Assembly: GCA_903813345.2 (NCBI GenBank)
Contig: CAIIXF020000006.1
Location: 2,294,001-2,358,000, forward strand
From: Owenia fusiformis
Taxonomy: Eukaryota > Annelida > Polychaeta > Sabellida > Oweniidae
DNA length: 64,000 bases
Reading direction: 5' to 3'
The notes beneath the pieces were generated by a model. That model was not told where the DNA came from. It made no database searches and saw only the letters and a program-made list of their open reading frames with translations. The position numbers were made by a program, and so were the translations under genes. Position 1 is the first letter of the stretch. Every line of letters begins with the position of its first letter. Positions 1-12,197 of the stretch are shown here, in pieces.

Positions 1-139
1 GGTAATCGTAAAATACAAATGTAATGAAATGTAAGGGTAATCATAAAACACAAATGTAATGTAATGTAAGGGTAATCATAAAACACAAATGTAATGTAAT
101 GTAAGGGTAATCGTAAAATACAAATGTAATGAAATGTAA
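1..139. repeat. 35-bp tandem repeat, 4 units at left edge
   Basis: Four 35-bp units start with GGTAATC at 1, 36, 71 and 106. Units 1 and 4 are identical to each other and so are units 2 and 3, which differ from the outer pair at a few positions, giving an A-B-B-A order. The array may continue left of the window. It lies in the intron of the minus-strand TFIIB gene. The rest of 140-821 shows no exon that I can recognise. Confidence 0.9.
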
Positions 140-821
140 CTTGAAAGTCATAAAATGAATTATATTTTTGAAATGTTGCCCCTTTAAGGCATTTTTGTAT
201 TTTCTAACTAAAATCATGTATCACTTATTTAAAACTTGCCACTATGATAGAAGGTTAGAAAATGCATGAACATGTAAGATTTCATGGTCGTGTATCTCTT
301 GCCATAAGTTAAACACATCAACGGTTTTTTAATTGTTATTCTGATTTCTAAATATTGACTTTTTGCTATCTGAATGAGATCATTTGAAAGAGCAGACAAA
401 TGGCGATCAATAATGCTGACTGCGGGAATATTGTAACGGTAACAAGCGGGAGGAGACAACTTTGATTCAATTCTTTTATTATTTTAAAACAATGATTTGT
501 TAATAATACTCATTTTTTAATATTGCATAAATGTTGTTTTGGCAATACGATAAGGTAATACAAAATCAACACTTGTGTAAAATTATTAACAAGCTGTTGT
601 TTAAAAATAATTTACAATCAAGATATTAATTCAAGAATTATTGGAAATAAAATAAAAATTCATAATCAATGCACGACACAACATCTCATTTTATATATGT
701 TTAAAGCATTAAAATCTTCATTTAAACCAAAGGCAGAATCATGTACATGTACAATGTACATGTGTTCCCTTAAATGTTTAGTTTTTTAATATTTGATAAT
801 AAAAACGGGTCAAAAACATAC

Positions 822-2889
822 TGTTCTTCTATTTCTATAAACAGGTTTCCCGTCAGCATCAAAACTTGCAGGCCCCGTACTCGGACCAATCATTGTAGAT
901 AAATCTCCACCTGAGAGAAGGGAATTCTCCGCTGCACCAACACGAGATGCATCTTTAGTGTCTTTATCATTGCTAAATGTTCGCCATTCTGAGCCAACAT
1001 CTACTACCCTGAAATCAGAAAACATTGAGCTGCAAATATCATAATATCTTTATTTGTATAAAACCAACAATGGAGACTTCTATTTAAGATGCCCCATTTG
1101 GGAGTCTCTCATCTGAGATAGTCACATGACTGAAACCGGCCAATCAGGTCATACAGTATATGTACATGAATTTGCAATAACCTCGTGAAAATGATTTATG
1201 AATGAGATTAGCCAATAGCCACTTCTCTACATTTTGCCATTTTCGCAGAGCATAGATGGAAGATGCTTTGGCCAACAGGTCTTTACATTACATTATGATC
1301 GATAATCATGCAACTTGATTTTGGTTATTCTATGGTTTCAATAGCTTTATTTCTGTTTGGACTTCATAAGAGAAAGCCACTTAATTGTTTCAATTTACCT
1401 ATCCCCAACGACTAGTCCACATTCTGAGCAGATCATGTCCCCTGCATGGTGATCTTCTATGAGAGTTGCCTCTGGGTGGTAGGAACATGTTACCATAGCA
1501 GCCAGTGGCTTGGGTCTTCCTGGACCACTTGAAGTAGAAATAAACATGGCATTTTAAATTACCACAAATCTCAAGCATGATGACTCAGACCTAAATATGT
1601 GGTAATGTAACATATTTTTTATAGTATAGTGAATTTTCGTAATGAAACGTTCAGAAACAACAGTTAAAATGAAGACTGTGCACATTTATTTTGGTAGTTC
1701 TCTCAGGTTGTTCTTCGATGGAATTGAAGTAATCACTGAAAAAGTAGAAAGTGCAACCCCCCTCAGCATAGCGTATGCTCGACATTAATTTTCGCACCGT
1801 TTTTGGGATATATTAGCGAATTTAGCGCCCCATCAAGCACAAAATCCTGGATCTGTGACTGTGTGTGCTTGTGGGGATTTCCAAAACAGGGTGACACTGA
1901 ATAGCTGAAAACACAATCGCCACTTCAATTACATTTCCCTCCCTTTTTATTCTGTTCATATTAACCCTTATTTACATCTACCTAATGACATGAATGGATT
2001 GCAATGATATTGAGTAAAATAACCACAAAATTGTCTGAGAAAACTCCACCCATTTATTTTACGAGTGTAATAATGGCAATACTAATCCCTGGATGTCATT
2101 TCGTTTCATTCAGTTCACATATTAAGCCCAAATTTTGAATAAACCCTTGGTCGGCAGGGGTAAAATGGAGAAATTCTACAACAAAACTTTGCTCTTCAAA
2201 AACAAAAATATAACAACCAATATGGATGGAGATATGAACTAACACTAAGATTAAAATTTTTGATAATTCAGGTTGAGTATTGGTACGCTCATATCACGAC
2301 AAATTGGTCGAGCAATTGCGGGAGGACCTACGGATCTACAGCCCACTGTTTTATTGCTTTAGTAGAGCCCCAAAAATAAGAAATCAGGAGACCATTGTGA
2401 AATAATATATGGAAAAGTATATTCATATTGTACATGGATGACATTTGTATATTTCAGATTATTAAGTTTTTCTTGTGATTTGAAGAATTTCAGCCATGTA
2501 AATCTTTTTGAAAATACTGGCAGATCAAAATATAAGACTTGCCACACACTTTATTAGCCAAACTAAAAGCAAACCAAGATAAACAAATGTCATTTATGTA
2601 CAATAGGAATATATTTTTCCATATATTATTGCACAATGATCTTTTTATTTTTTAGGTTTTACTGTAAAACAATGACCTGAAAATGAAAATTGGGCTAAAA
2701 ATATATAAAAAATTGCAAGCATTGCATCATAGTTTGAACAGTCAAACTGAGATCAACTGTCATAAAACTTGTGTTACTAATGTTTAGATATTCATAGTCA
2801 TCTTACTTTGATTTTTTTCCAACTTAACTCGATATTATTCATTGAATTCGCGATAAAAGGGACAAAACTCACCGACTCGTTGATGCCAT
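822..2889 (-). CDS. GTF2B: General transcription factor IIB (TFIIB), 5' exons, partial
   Basis: TFIIB bridges promoter-bound TBP and RNA polymerase II in the pre-initiation complex. Three coding exons join in frame on the minus strand: 2873-2889 (MASTSR, as in animal TFIIB), 1399-1527 and 822-1008, 111 codons in all. The N-terminal zinc ribbon is visible with Cys20, His23, Cys39 and Cys42 (C-x2-H spaced from CSEC). It is followed by the B-finger/linker block [19 protein letters not shown] and then LSTMIG and NRRT. Donors are GTGAGT, GTAAAT and GTATGT; acceptors all end in AG. The cyclin-fold repeats are missing and must lie left of position 1, because 1-821 holds no further recognisable exon. 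The start fits the family and lies 186 bp from the divergent ENDOG start. Orthology is near certain; exact boundaries are inferred by eye. Confidence 0.95.
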
Positions 2890-3075
2890 TTTCAATTCTT
2901 TTTGGAAACTTCCTGTTTGTTGAAAACGAGGGTCGTGGGGAATCACAAACTCAATGACCTCTCTGAAAGGAGAAATATTTGCAGTTTTTACTGTTTATCA
3001 TCATATAGAGCGGCCTGAAAACTGTGACAACGATTCAGTGTATTACATTAAGTAGCAGACTATCGAAATACAGCT
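2890..3075. promoter_or_regulatory. Shared divergent promoter region of TFIIB and ENDOG
   Basis: The TFIIB (minus) and ENDOG (plus) start codons face away from each other with only 186 bp between them. Both 5' UTRs and both core promoters probably lie here, unless there is an unseen 5' UTR intron. I see no convincing TATA box. The arrangement fits a bidirectional housekeeping promoter, which is an inference from spacing alone. Confidence 0.6.
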
Positions 3076-5578
3076 ATGAGGATGATGAAAAAAGCAGCAT
3101 GGCCTTTAATTTCGGCAATTAGTATGGGGGCTGGAACTTTTATTGGAGCCCAGTATGAGAAAATGTATGGCTTGCCAAACAAGCAATTAGGAATTGATAC
3201 AATCCATGGAGAAAAAAGTAAGGGAAGCTACATCCTACCCTTGATTGAGGCCAGAAGTGCACCTGTTGATAGTAACTCCTTGATTGCTCAAAACTCTGAC
3301 ATCAGTGACCTTAATAAGCCAACTGTACCATCTAACAGGGTGTCACAGATTATGCGATATGGGTTTCCTGGATTGGACAATATCCGAGCATTTGATGATT
3401 ATGTGTTGTCCTATGACAGGAGGAACAGGACAGCCCATTGGGTGTTTGAACACTTGAATCGGGACAATACAAAACATAACGACAATGTTAGCAGAGATAA
3501 ATGTGAATTCTTCGAAGATGACTCTGTGCATGAATATTTTAGGTAGGCCTACAGCTAAGCTACACGTATGATTGATAAAGTTGTGTTTGATTGACAGATT
3601 GTGTTTACTTAAAATGGATATCTGTGATTCTGAATGAAGATTGCCATGCATGGTATTCTTTATCTACTGCCAAGAGTTTTTATTGTTTTCATATTGTAAT
3701 AATATACAGTATTTACTTATATCTATAGGGCAAAGAACAGTGATTACAAAAAGAGTGGATATGACCGTGGTCACCTTGCTGCAGCAGCCAATCACAGACA
3801 CTCAGATTCTGCAATGCAGCAGACATTTGTTCTTAGTAACATGGCACCTCAGGTAACAATTAAACATTGAGCGCAGATATACAATGCCATACCACAAGTG
3901 TGCAACAACATATTATCCATGTCCATTCTCATACCAGAAAATGGAAAAATCTGACCATTGCCATACCTCAAAAGTCATAATGTGGGGGCATTCTCATACC
4001 AGATCCTAAAATGTGGGTTCATTGCCATACAAAATGTCAAAAAAGGTACCCCATGTGCGCTGAGGATCCCTGTCAAGGTTTATATACAGTGAACCCCCCG
4101 AGACTCTGGGGTGGTTTATGAGCATTGACTAAGGGAGGGTGATAGAACAGTAGAAATACTTTTTAAAGAAAGATGGCAGGCAGTCAATCTTTAATACATG
4201 CTGCCATCTTTATATCAGCCTAAAACCTATGATCCTGTCATAATGTAAAATATTTATCTGCAATCTAGTTCCAGGACTATAAACTATAGTTCTAATGATT
4301 CTATTGTCTGATTTACTTGTCATGTTAGCCTTCCATTATTTTCAGTCAATTTGGATAATTTTTTTACAGGTTGGAAAAGGATTTAACCGAGATGCTTGGG
4401 CAATGCTGGAAAAATATGTACGGAGTTTAACAAAGCATTTTGTTAATGTCTATGTTTGTACTGGGCCATTGTACTTACCAAGGTATGTAGGCTTGAAGAC
4501 AGTGTGGTTAAAGGAAATTTCTAAATCATATACCTCAAATATGTCAAAGCCTTATATTGTATTTTATCTCAATCATACACATTGGAGTTTTCATTGTGTT
4601 TTGTCTCAATCAAACACTTTTGAGTTTTTCATTGTGTTTTGTCTCAATCAAACACCTTGTAGTTTTCATTGTGTTTTATCTCAATCAAACACATTGGAGT
4701 TTTCATTGTGTTTTATCTCAATCAAACACATTGGAGTTTTCATTGTGTTTTGTCTCAATCAAACACTTTTGAGTTTTTCATTGTGTTTTGTCTCAATCAA
4801 ACACTTTTGAGTTTTTCATTGTATTTTATCTCAATCAAACACATTGGAGTTTTCATTGTGTTTTATCTCAATCAAACACTTTTGAGTTTTTCATTGTGTT
4901 TTGTCTCAATCAAACACCTTGGAGTTTTCATTGTGTTTTATCTCAATCAAACACTTTTGAGTTTTTCATTGTGTTTTGTCTCAATCAAACACCGTGGAGT
5001 TTTTCATTGTTTTTTGTCCTAATCAAACACTTTGATAATTTTTCATTGTGTTTTGTCTCAATCAAACACATTGAGTTTTCATTGTGTTTTGTCTCAATCA
5101 AACACATTGAAGTTTTCATTGTGTTTTATCTCAATCAAACACTTTGATGTTTTTCATTGTGTTTTGTCTCAATCAAACACCTTGAAGATTTTCTTTAGGT
5201 TTTGTTACAGTAGAACCATTAAACGTTCTTCATCACATCAAACTTCTATAAATTTGTTCTTTTGCGAGATTTTTTTTTTCGCCTATGATGATTTTTTTCA
5301 GGTATGAAAATGATGGCAAGCTGTATGTGAAATATGAGGTGATAGGAAAAAACAATGTAGCTGTGCCAACTCATTTCTACAAGATAGTTGCATGTGAAGA
5401 CAAAAATGGACAAATTGAACTGCTTTCTTTTGTAATGCCGAACCAACCCTTGCCAGACAATTTACAGCTTAATGCTTACCTTGTGCCATTGGATACTATT
5501 GAACGAGCATCTGGATTTTTATTTTTTGATAAACTACCCCGTAACTTAGTTAAAAGAATAAATGGAAAGAAAACATAA
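3076..5578 (+). CDS. ENDOG: Endonuclease G, mitochondrial, complete (4 exons, 326 aa)
   Basis: ENDOG is a Mg-dependent DNA/RNA non-specific nuclease of the mitochondrial intermembrane space, linked to mtDNA turnover and apoptotic DNA cleavage. The exons 3076-3542, 3729-3852, 4370-4482 and 5302-5578 join in frame to 326 residues. The N-terminus (MRMMKKAAWPLISAISMGAG) is basic then hydrophobic, as expected for a targeting/anchor segment. The beta-beta-alpha-metal signature DRGH is present at residues 168-171 (catalytic His171), followed by LAAAANH, LSNMAPQ, and Asn203 before AWAMLEKY as the likely metal ligand. VYVCTGPLYLPR and VIGKNNVAVPTHF are also family hallmarks. The length matches the family. 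Intron 3 (4483-5301) carries a long minisatellite. The gene is divergent from TFIIB. No defect is seen. Confidence 0.97.
4560..5205. repeat. 36-39 bp minisatellite, about 17 copies, in ENDOG intron 3
   Basis: The core TCTCAATCAAACAC recurs about 17 times with spacing 36-39 bp, separated by TTGGAGTTTTCATTGTG-like spacers. Two spacer versions alternate: a short one (TTGGAGTTTTC) and a longer one (TTTTGAGTTTTTC). The array has almost no stop codons on the plus strand in any frame, so it makes long spurious ORFs between 4295 and 5307. It ends about 95 bp before the last ENDOG exon. Confidence 0.95.
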
Positions 5579-5659
5579 TTAATTTGAAACACCACATCTT
5601 TATTGGAAGAAATTATTTAGCTGATTATTAAGTCCATTCTCATTTTAGAGGTATATTTA

Positions 5660-5665
5660 AATAAA
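5660..5665 (+). promoter_or_regulatory. Candidate ENDOG polyadenylation signal AATAAA
   Basis: An AATAAA hexamer lies 82 bp past the ENDOG stop codon in AT-rich sequence. This is the first such signal downstream. Confidence 0.5.
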
Positions 5666-7213
5666 TTAAATATAAATTAATTTCACAGTGAATGGATTTT
5701 TCTATACTTTGAGTGGCATGGCCTAGTACCTGGCTTTGGATGTGAGAAAAGGATATGGCTATATGGCAGCCTTCAATGGAAATGTCATTATTATATGAAT
5801 GGCAATTACCTATGGAAGCATAAAATTTTGTTTATGCCATTTTCATTTGGGTAGCTGGATTTTGATCATTCTCTGTATTTCAATTTGCTAAGGACATATA
5901 AAAAGGATTAATTATCTTTAAATTAAGAAGTTGACGATGCTCTCCTTTTAGAAATAATTAAAATCAAACAGTGCAATAGGGTAAAAGATTTAACCCCCTG
6001 GGTCAATGAAGTGTGGATGAATTTAAACACAAATGTCTTTATCAAGACTTTGGATGAGGACTTGTAGCTAGAGTGCAAAACATGAGTACATTAATTCACT
6101 CACACAGTTCATTGATTGCAGTATTTTCACCATGGGCTTTCAATACCAATGTTTTCACACATTCCAAAAGTTTCAGCTCAGCATCATCACTAAAAATAAT
6201 GAAATGAAGGTTTGCTTTTTGACATTTTGACCTGCTAAGTCTTGAAAGTATGAGATTGATGAGGATTATTAATTACATTGAATTTAAAAATAACCATTCC
6301 CTCTTGTCAAATATGGAATCCATATTATTTTAAAATCAAACACCATGTTCTGATAGGCTGGAATTTGATATGCCACATGCCTACAGTAGCTATGTGCGAA
6401 TATTGTACAATCTGTTACCAGGACACATATGGTGGTCAAGGAATTTGATAACTGTACATGATGTGCATAATTTCTTTGCATCAACAGCTACCTTAGGCTC
6501 TTGTACGATTCTATTATCTGACTTCATCAATTTATAGGACTGCGGTTGACCGCTCGCTCTCCTGCATCACCTTCCTTGGATGATAATGCATACTACAGTA
6601 CATGCACCTGCAATATAACCACTTTGTCAGCTTATCTGAATGTGCAGTTTTATTGAGCGAATTTGAACCAGTATTAACCTTTACTAATATCAAATGCCCA
6701 AATAACTGATAATAGTTTACCAAGAAAATGAATCGTATGAGCCATCGTACATAATTATTTCATATGGCCCAATCCGCAAGCCGTAGATTCAAATCTCGGA
6801 TTGTCTCGTCCAGCGTGAATCATCGAGATTATGAAATTCGTTTAAAATTCGTGAACAAAAAGCGATTCTTTTTATCAAATATCTTGTTTAAGTCCGTATT
6901 TGAAGCATTTGTAGTAAGTATACATAATATTCCCTATGTATGGAGTATTTTAAAGGAAATTTTAGGGATTATCCGTGGTAAATTAGTTGAAATTTGACGA
7001 AATGATTTTTTCACTTTTTTTCATTTTTTTGATCAAAATTGATGAATCTTTTATTTCATAAAAATTATATGTAGAATAAGAAAACTTTATAAGATAGGCC
7101 CATTGCTCGTAAGTCACTTCCCCTCTTGATTTTATATACTATATCGGGTATAATGGAGAATAGAGTGGGGGGGTGTTGACTTTGTAGATAGGCATAAATG
7201 TTGATATTTCCAC

Positions 7214-7694
7214 CACAGACGTCAAGTAAGTTTCTGGCTGGAGCATAGATTATTTAAGAGGACCGGAAACAAGAATGGCCTACCTTTTTATTTCCAGAAT
7301 CTCGCCTGAAATTAGCTCATCTTGGTGACTGTAACCTGTAAATCTGTATTAATAGAGTCTTTGTATCGCATCTGCCTCAATTTAAAATTTTTATTGGTAT
7401 TTTTAATATGATTTCACTGTTTTTGTGGACTGCTAGGATTGGGCCAAGCAAATAGCAGCTGACCTGTTCAAAGTACTTTTAGTACAAATTATCGCAAATG
7501 ACAATAATTTTGGAAACAATATTATACTAAATAGATTACTAAGCACCTAAGGTAAGTAAAACTAGATGAACAACTGAGTCAATAGTGATAAATAGGCCAA
7601 ATTGGCAGAATTGAAATAGACTGCCATCTTGTTTCCAGTCCTCTTTATAATCTATGCTCCAGCTTTCGCCAGAAACTTACTTGATGTCCGTGAT
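7214..7694. mobile_element. Foldback/MITE-like element with about 65-bp inverted ends
   Basis: The left arm (about 7214-7280) contains GTCAAGTAAGTTTCTGGC, TGGAGCATAGATTAT and GGAAACAAG. The reverse complement of the right arm (about 7621-7694) contains ATCAAGTAAGTTTCTGGC, TGGAGCATAGATTAT and GGAAACAAG in the same order. The right arm has a 4-base insertion (CGAA) relative to the left. About 350 bp lies between the arms, with no coding potential. The superfamily is not assigned. Confidence 0.8.
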
Positions 7695-7995
7695 TCCTGC
7701 TATCAGGATCATTTCAGCTCTGTCTCAGCACAATAACTAAAATAATACAGCACTGTACTTAAACGCCCAGAATTGGTAAATTGAAGGATAGTACAGTCTA
7801 CACCATAGCAAAATAAAGCCACAGCTTCGGGTAGCACCTCATCTACATTTAAAAATTTGCAAGAGGCTAATGACCTAAGCTGATTTAAATAGCCGCGAAA
7901 TGTTTCAATCAAAAGTACCACTTAAAGAATGGGATTTAGTTGAATGCTTTATCACAAACGGAATTCTGGCTGGTCAATCTATATGACCCAGGTCA

Positions 7996-8229
7996 CAGGA
8001 GAAGGGGTCTTATCACAGATCTTTTCAATATTCTGATTTTCCGTTTAGCTTAAAAAGCACAAAGAGACCTTTCAAATGAGCCATGGCCTATGTCTTAACA
8101 ATTTTTCCTTGCATGTATAGACCAAAAAGTCGGATTTGAATTTAGCAAATTTTCCTCTTATCTTTGGCACATTTTTGGCTCTGTGTATAGCACAATTTTA
8201 ATTTTTGTGATAAGACCGTTCTTCCTATG
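7996..8229. mobile_element. Short foldback element, about 230 bp
   Basis: GGTCTTATCACA at about 8007 and its inverse TGTGATAAGACC at about 8205 form imperfect inverted ends, extending outward with AGAAG-like sequence. No coding content. It lies directly upstream of PRPF38B and might contribute to its 5' region. Confidence 0.45.
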
Positions 8230-8308
8230 GCCTTGAGAACTGAAGCTTAATTTTTTGAATGATTAAGGTGAATATATATTATTTATGTTTTAGAGTTGAA
8301 CACTGACC

Positions 8309-11300
8309 ATGGCGCCAGGGAATGTTCTGCCATTCCATGGCAATGAGAAGACGATGAATATGAACACAATGATCCTGACAAACATACAGAGCTCTCCCTA
8401 CTTCAAAGTAAATTTGTTTGAACTGAAAACATACCATGAGGTAGTGGATGAAATCTATTATAAGGTCAGTCACAGTAGAGTATTTATCATTAATAAATTT
8501 ATCATTATAAACTTCTTGTGCTGTAAACACTTCAAATCATGACATTTAAAGACATTTTGGTACTTCTTATTTTAACATTGTGAGTTGTTTCGTTACTTAT
8601 GTCTTATTGATATTCAGGTGTCCCATATGGAACCATGGGAGAAAGGAAGCAGAAAGACGTCTGGCCAAACAGGAATGTGTGGAGGAGTTCGAGGCGTAGG
8701 AGCTGGAGGAATAGTCTCAAGTGCATACTGTTTACTCTACAAACTCTACACTCTGAAGCTGACAAGGAAGCAACTCACAGGGCTGATTAACCATTCAGAT
8801 TCCCCATATATTAGAGGCATTGGATTCATGTTCATCAGGTACTAGAAATTATTTCTTAGACGATACCACTTTAGATTCATGTGATTCTGCCTGTAGGGGA
8901 TAATTCTATATAATTCACCCTAATTTCCTTTCACTGGTACTTATAATTGCAAAAAAGGCGAAAAATTTCCACTTATTTGCAATTATATTACTTTTTTTTA
9001 CCATTTATTTATAAATTTCACAATTAATACGACAACTGGTGTGGGTTGCTCTTGCTCCTGTGGATCTGCTTCCCAATTTTATAAGATTTTTCATAAGATT
9101 CTGGTACAAGCATAAAAAGAACATTCTGTCATGAGGAGACTGAAATATTTCCTCGCCAAAGCTGATGGTCTCAACATTTTTTGTTTGTTTCATCAGGACT
9201 CAAAACATATTGCTTGCATATCAGCAATGATCTATGATTTCTATGGAATAAGGTATAAAATGTTGTTAATTGTGATGTTCTTTTTTTAGATACACTCAGC
9301 CCCCTGCAGATTTATGGTCCTGGTATGAGGAATATCTTGATGATGAAGAGGTATGTCACACCACACACAGCCCATAATGCATCTGTCAGTTCATCGCAAC
9401 CTCATTTTCATATTACTTGATTTCACACTACATCATCTGCTCATTTCAAGGTCTCAATGATTCTAATTTTTTGCATTAATTTCTGAAACCTTTTAAACAT
9501 TTAGCTATCCGATCATCCACATCCTTTTCAATCATTTGTCTTCATATGTTTTCTAGTTTCATATCTTTATACATCACTTCACACATGTAAATTGTTCCAT
9601 TCGATCAAAATACATATCATTTATCATATATAACGTGTTGCTGGGCTGAACGTGCTGTATTTTAATATTGGTGAGTAAAACCTATTTTATTAATTAAGCT
9701 ATGTATTCTATGTCTCAATATGAAGTTGGTATAATGTAATTTTGTTTTGAATATAATTAGTTCAGTATTTGTTTTAATCAGTAAAAGTGGTTTCTATAAA
9801 AACTGTTAAGTTTTAAAAAATGTTTAGTAGTATATCTTATGAGAAAAAATGGATGATAAATTTCATTATTTTCACTGTATTTTCACCGCAGGGTATTGCT
9901 CTATGCCACGTAGCTGACAGTCACCTGACCTGATGACATCATCAAGAAATGGCGGACCTCAAGAGAGGTTAAACTTTAACAATTGATTCTCAATTTATCC
10001 TAAAATGTTAAATTGGCAAAATGGATTCTATACAATACAGATAGATTCAGATATTCTTAACAATACATTTGTATGTAAATGTAACTCATTTTGATACCTT
10101 CATCACAGTGCATATCATGTCTCATTTCAGATTTAACCATAATTTTTAAAAAAAACTCATCATTCAAGTGAAAAATGAAAAACAAGAATTTCACGCTCTC
10201 ATTTGATTCAATCAGTCTGTTTAGTTATGATTTAAATGAAATTGATAATTCTAAAGAACAAACTTCTCACAATTAGAAGATTAGCAATGCAACCTGATAC
10301 TGAAGGTAAGCAACCATGGTATGAAGTTCTATACTTTCTGTCCCAAAGAACAGTAGATGAACATAACTGGAGTCTAGACCTTTCTGATGAAAGCAAGTGA
10401 AGTTATTAAAATCCAGTGCAATTCTACTAATTTATGGAAAATTCATTTGTAAAGAAAAAAAATTGAAATACCATGCAAAGATTTCTTGTTCTTATTTGGC
10501 ATAGATAGGTATATTCTCTTACAGCGCCCATGGCTAGAGCAAGTCCCTCAGGCTGAGTCAACAGTCCCCAAAATAAACATTTTTACACTCCCCACTCACG
10601 TTCCAATGTTCTTGTATGTTACAGGAGATTGATGTTAAAGCAGGAGGAGGTCATTCAATGACGATAGGGGAGATGTTACGTCAGTGGTTGACCAAACTGG
10701 AATGGTACTCTACTTTATTCCCGAGACTTCCAGTTCCCGTACAGAAGAATATCATGGCAGAACTTTCCCAGAGACCAATGGAGGTATATACAATGAGTGT
10801 ACACAAGGGATGTACAGGGGTTTTTATACAGGGTTTATCCAAAGGGAGATACACGTATTTTCCTAGGAATAAACTCTATTATCTCAAATTGAGAAAGAGG
10901 GTTAAATACAAGGTTGTATATTAGAGGGAGAAACACACATTTTTTGAGGGATTCACCCTGTATTTAAATTACTTACACAAAAGTTCTTTCCCATTCATGC
11001 CAATTTTTTTTAATTTGTCAAATTTTAATATATTTTAGATCTATTAGTCATATTTACATATGATCCCTTTCTCTGCTAGGAAATATTTAAAATGTTTTTT
11101 GAATTCAACATTTTTGGGAAACATTTCTTAAATCCTACACAGACTAAAAATAAATCTTAAAATATTACAATGTCTCAGAATTGGGGAGAAGCGGAGCAAG
11201 AGTCCAACAAGATGGAGGAGCACATTCCAAGTCACCGGGACGACAAGGAGCCATACTTTGGAGAGGCCGCACGTGTCTCACAACTCAGGAATCCACGATC

Positions 11301-12197
11301 TAGCAGGTATGAGTGTAATGTTTTTATGGGCATGTTTTAGCAAACAAATTGTGACTCTTACTCCACTCAGAGGAAAGATAAAGCTGGTTAAAGTTACTGA
11401 TGTGACCATATTGTCAATAAACGATAAACCTATGTTCTTAGAATAAGAATTTCTTCGTTAATAATGGCTCAATATATTTAGAAGTAAGCTGAAAATACTG
11501 TGAATTGAATAACTTCTAATGATACCTAGTAGACCCTCCTATGATTGTTCATTTCCGAGATCATATGGGGAGATCCCCCCAACTGTTGGTGTAATTTTGT
11601 ATAGCCTAACTGTTTAAGTATTATATCATTTGCGAGACCATAACTGAAGTCATTTCTAATGAAAGTGTGCAGTATATATCTGTTCTGATATTTATATTAT
11701 TCTTTTCATATCATCATGTCAAAAGTATTATGTGTTATGAAATGTTACACTTAATATTAATTCATTGTTTCAGGTCTCCAGATCAATGGAGCTCAAACAG
11801 TCGAGGCGGAAGTCGCAGTAAGGATCGTAGATCACCCGTTCGCCGACCAAAATCTCGTTCACCAGGCTACAGACGGAGCAGTGATAAGGATCGTCATAGT
11901 TACAGGGACAGACATAGATCTCGCTCAAGAGATCGTCAAAGGCGGTCACATGACCGTGACAGAAGGCGATCCTCAAGTCGGGATCGAGATCGTAAACGTC
12001 GATCCCGTTCACATGAGAGATCAAAATCGCACAAACATTCAAAGAGGTCAAGGTCACGAGACCGACACGAAAAGCACCGCCATAGGAGTAGATCTCGGGA
12101 AAGATCCTCTAAGCACAGAGGAAACTCTTACGAAAGAGACTTGGATAGGGAGAGACAAAGACACAAGCACAGCTCAAATGGAGATAGATATCATTGA
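8309..12197 (+). CDS. PRPF38B: Pre-mRNA-splicing factor 38B, complete (6 exons, 382 aa)
   Basis: PRPF38B is a PRP38-family spliceosome protein with an RS tail. The exons 8309-8464, 8618-8838, 9290-9350, 10625-10783, 11179-11306 and 11774-12197 join in frame to 382 residues. The PRP38 domain covers about residues 5-195, with GNEKTMN, NIQSSPYFKVNLFELKTYHE, EPWEKGSRKTSGQTGMCGG, LTRKQLTGLINHSDSPYIRG, DVKAGGGHSMTIGEMLR and FPRLPVPVQKNI, all very close to the family. Residues from about 240 are an Arg/Ser/Asp/His-rich RS region ending GDRYH. The ATG sits in a strong context (GACCATGG), and the protein lacks the Gln/Gly-rich leader seen in vertebrates. Exon 5 was chosen in the frame that leads into the RS exon; an alternative acceptor at 11189 would open another frame but breaks the RS reading. 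Confidence 0.95.

Larger units (their letters stand above)
5666..8308. other. Intergenic spacer ENDOG-PRPF38B
   Basis: No coding exon is recognisable on either strand. Two foldback elements lie inside (7214-7694 and 7996-8229). The sequence just before the PRPF38B start has a TTTTAG acceptor-like site at about 8287-8292, so the start codon may sit in a second exon with a 5' UTR exon upstream. Confidence 0.6.

Noticed and set aside
4295-5307. Several long overlapping plus-strand ORFs with repeated SQSNTLEFSLCF-like residues
   Set aside because: They are the ENDOG intron minisatellite read in three frames; the repeat lacks stops and its period is not a multiple of three.
6764-6997. 77-codon plus frame with a tRNA-like GATTCAAATCTC word
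   Set aside because: No A box at proper spacing and no stem closure, so not a tRNA; the peptide has no motif.
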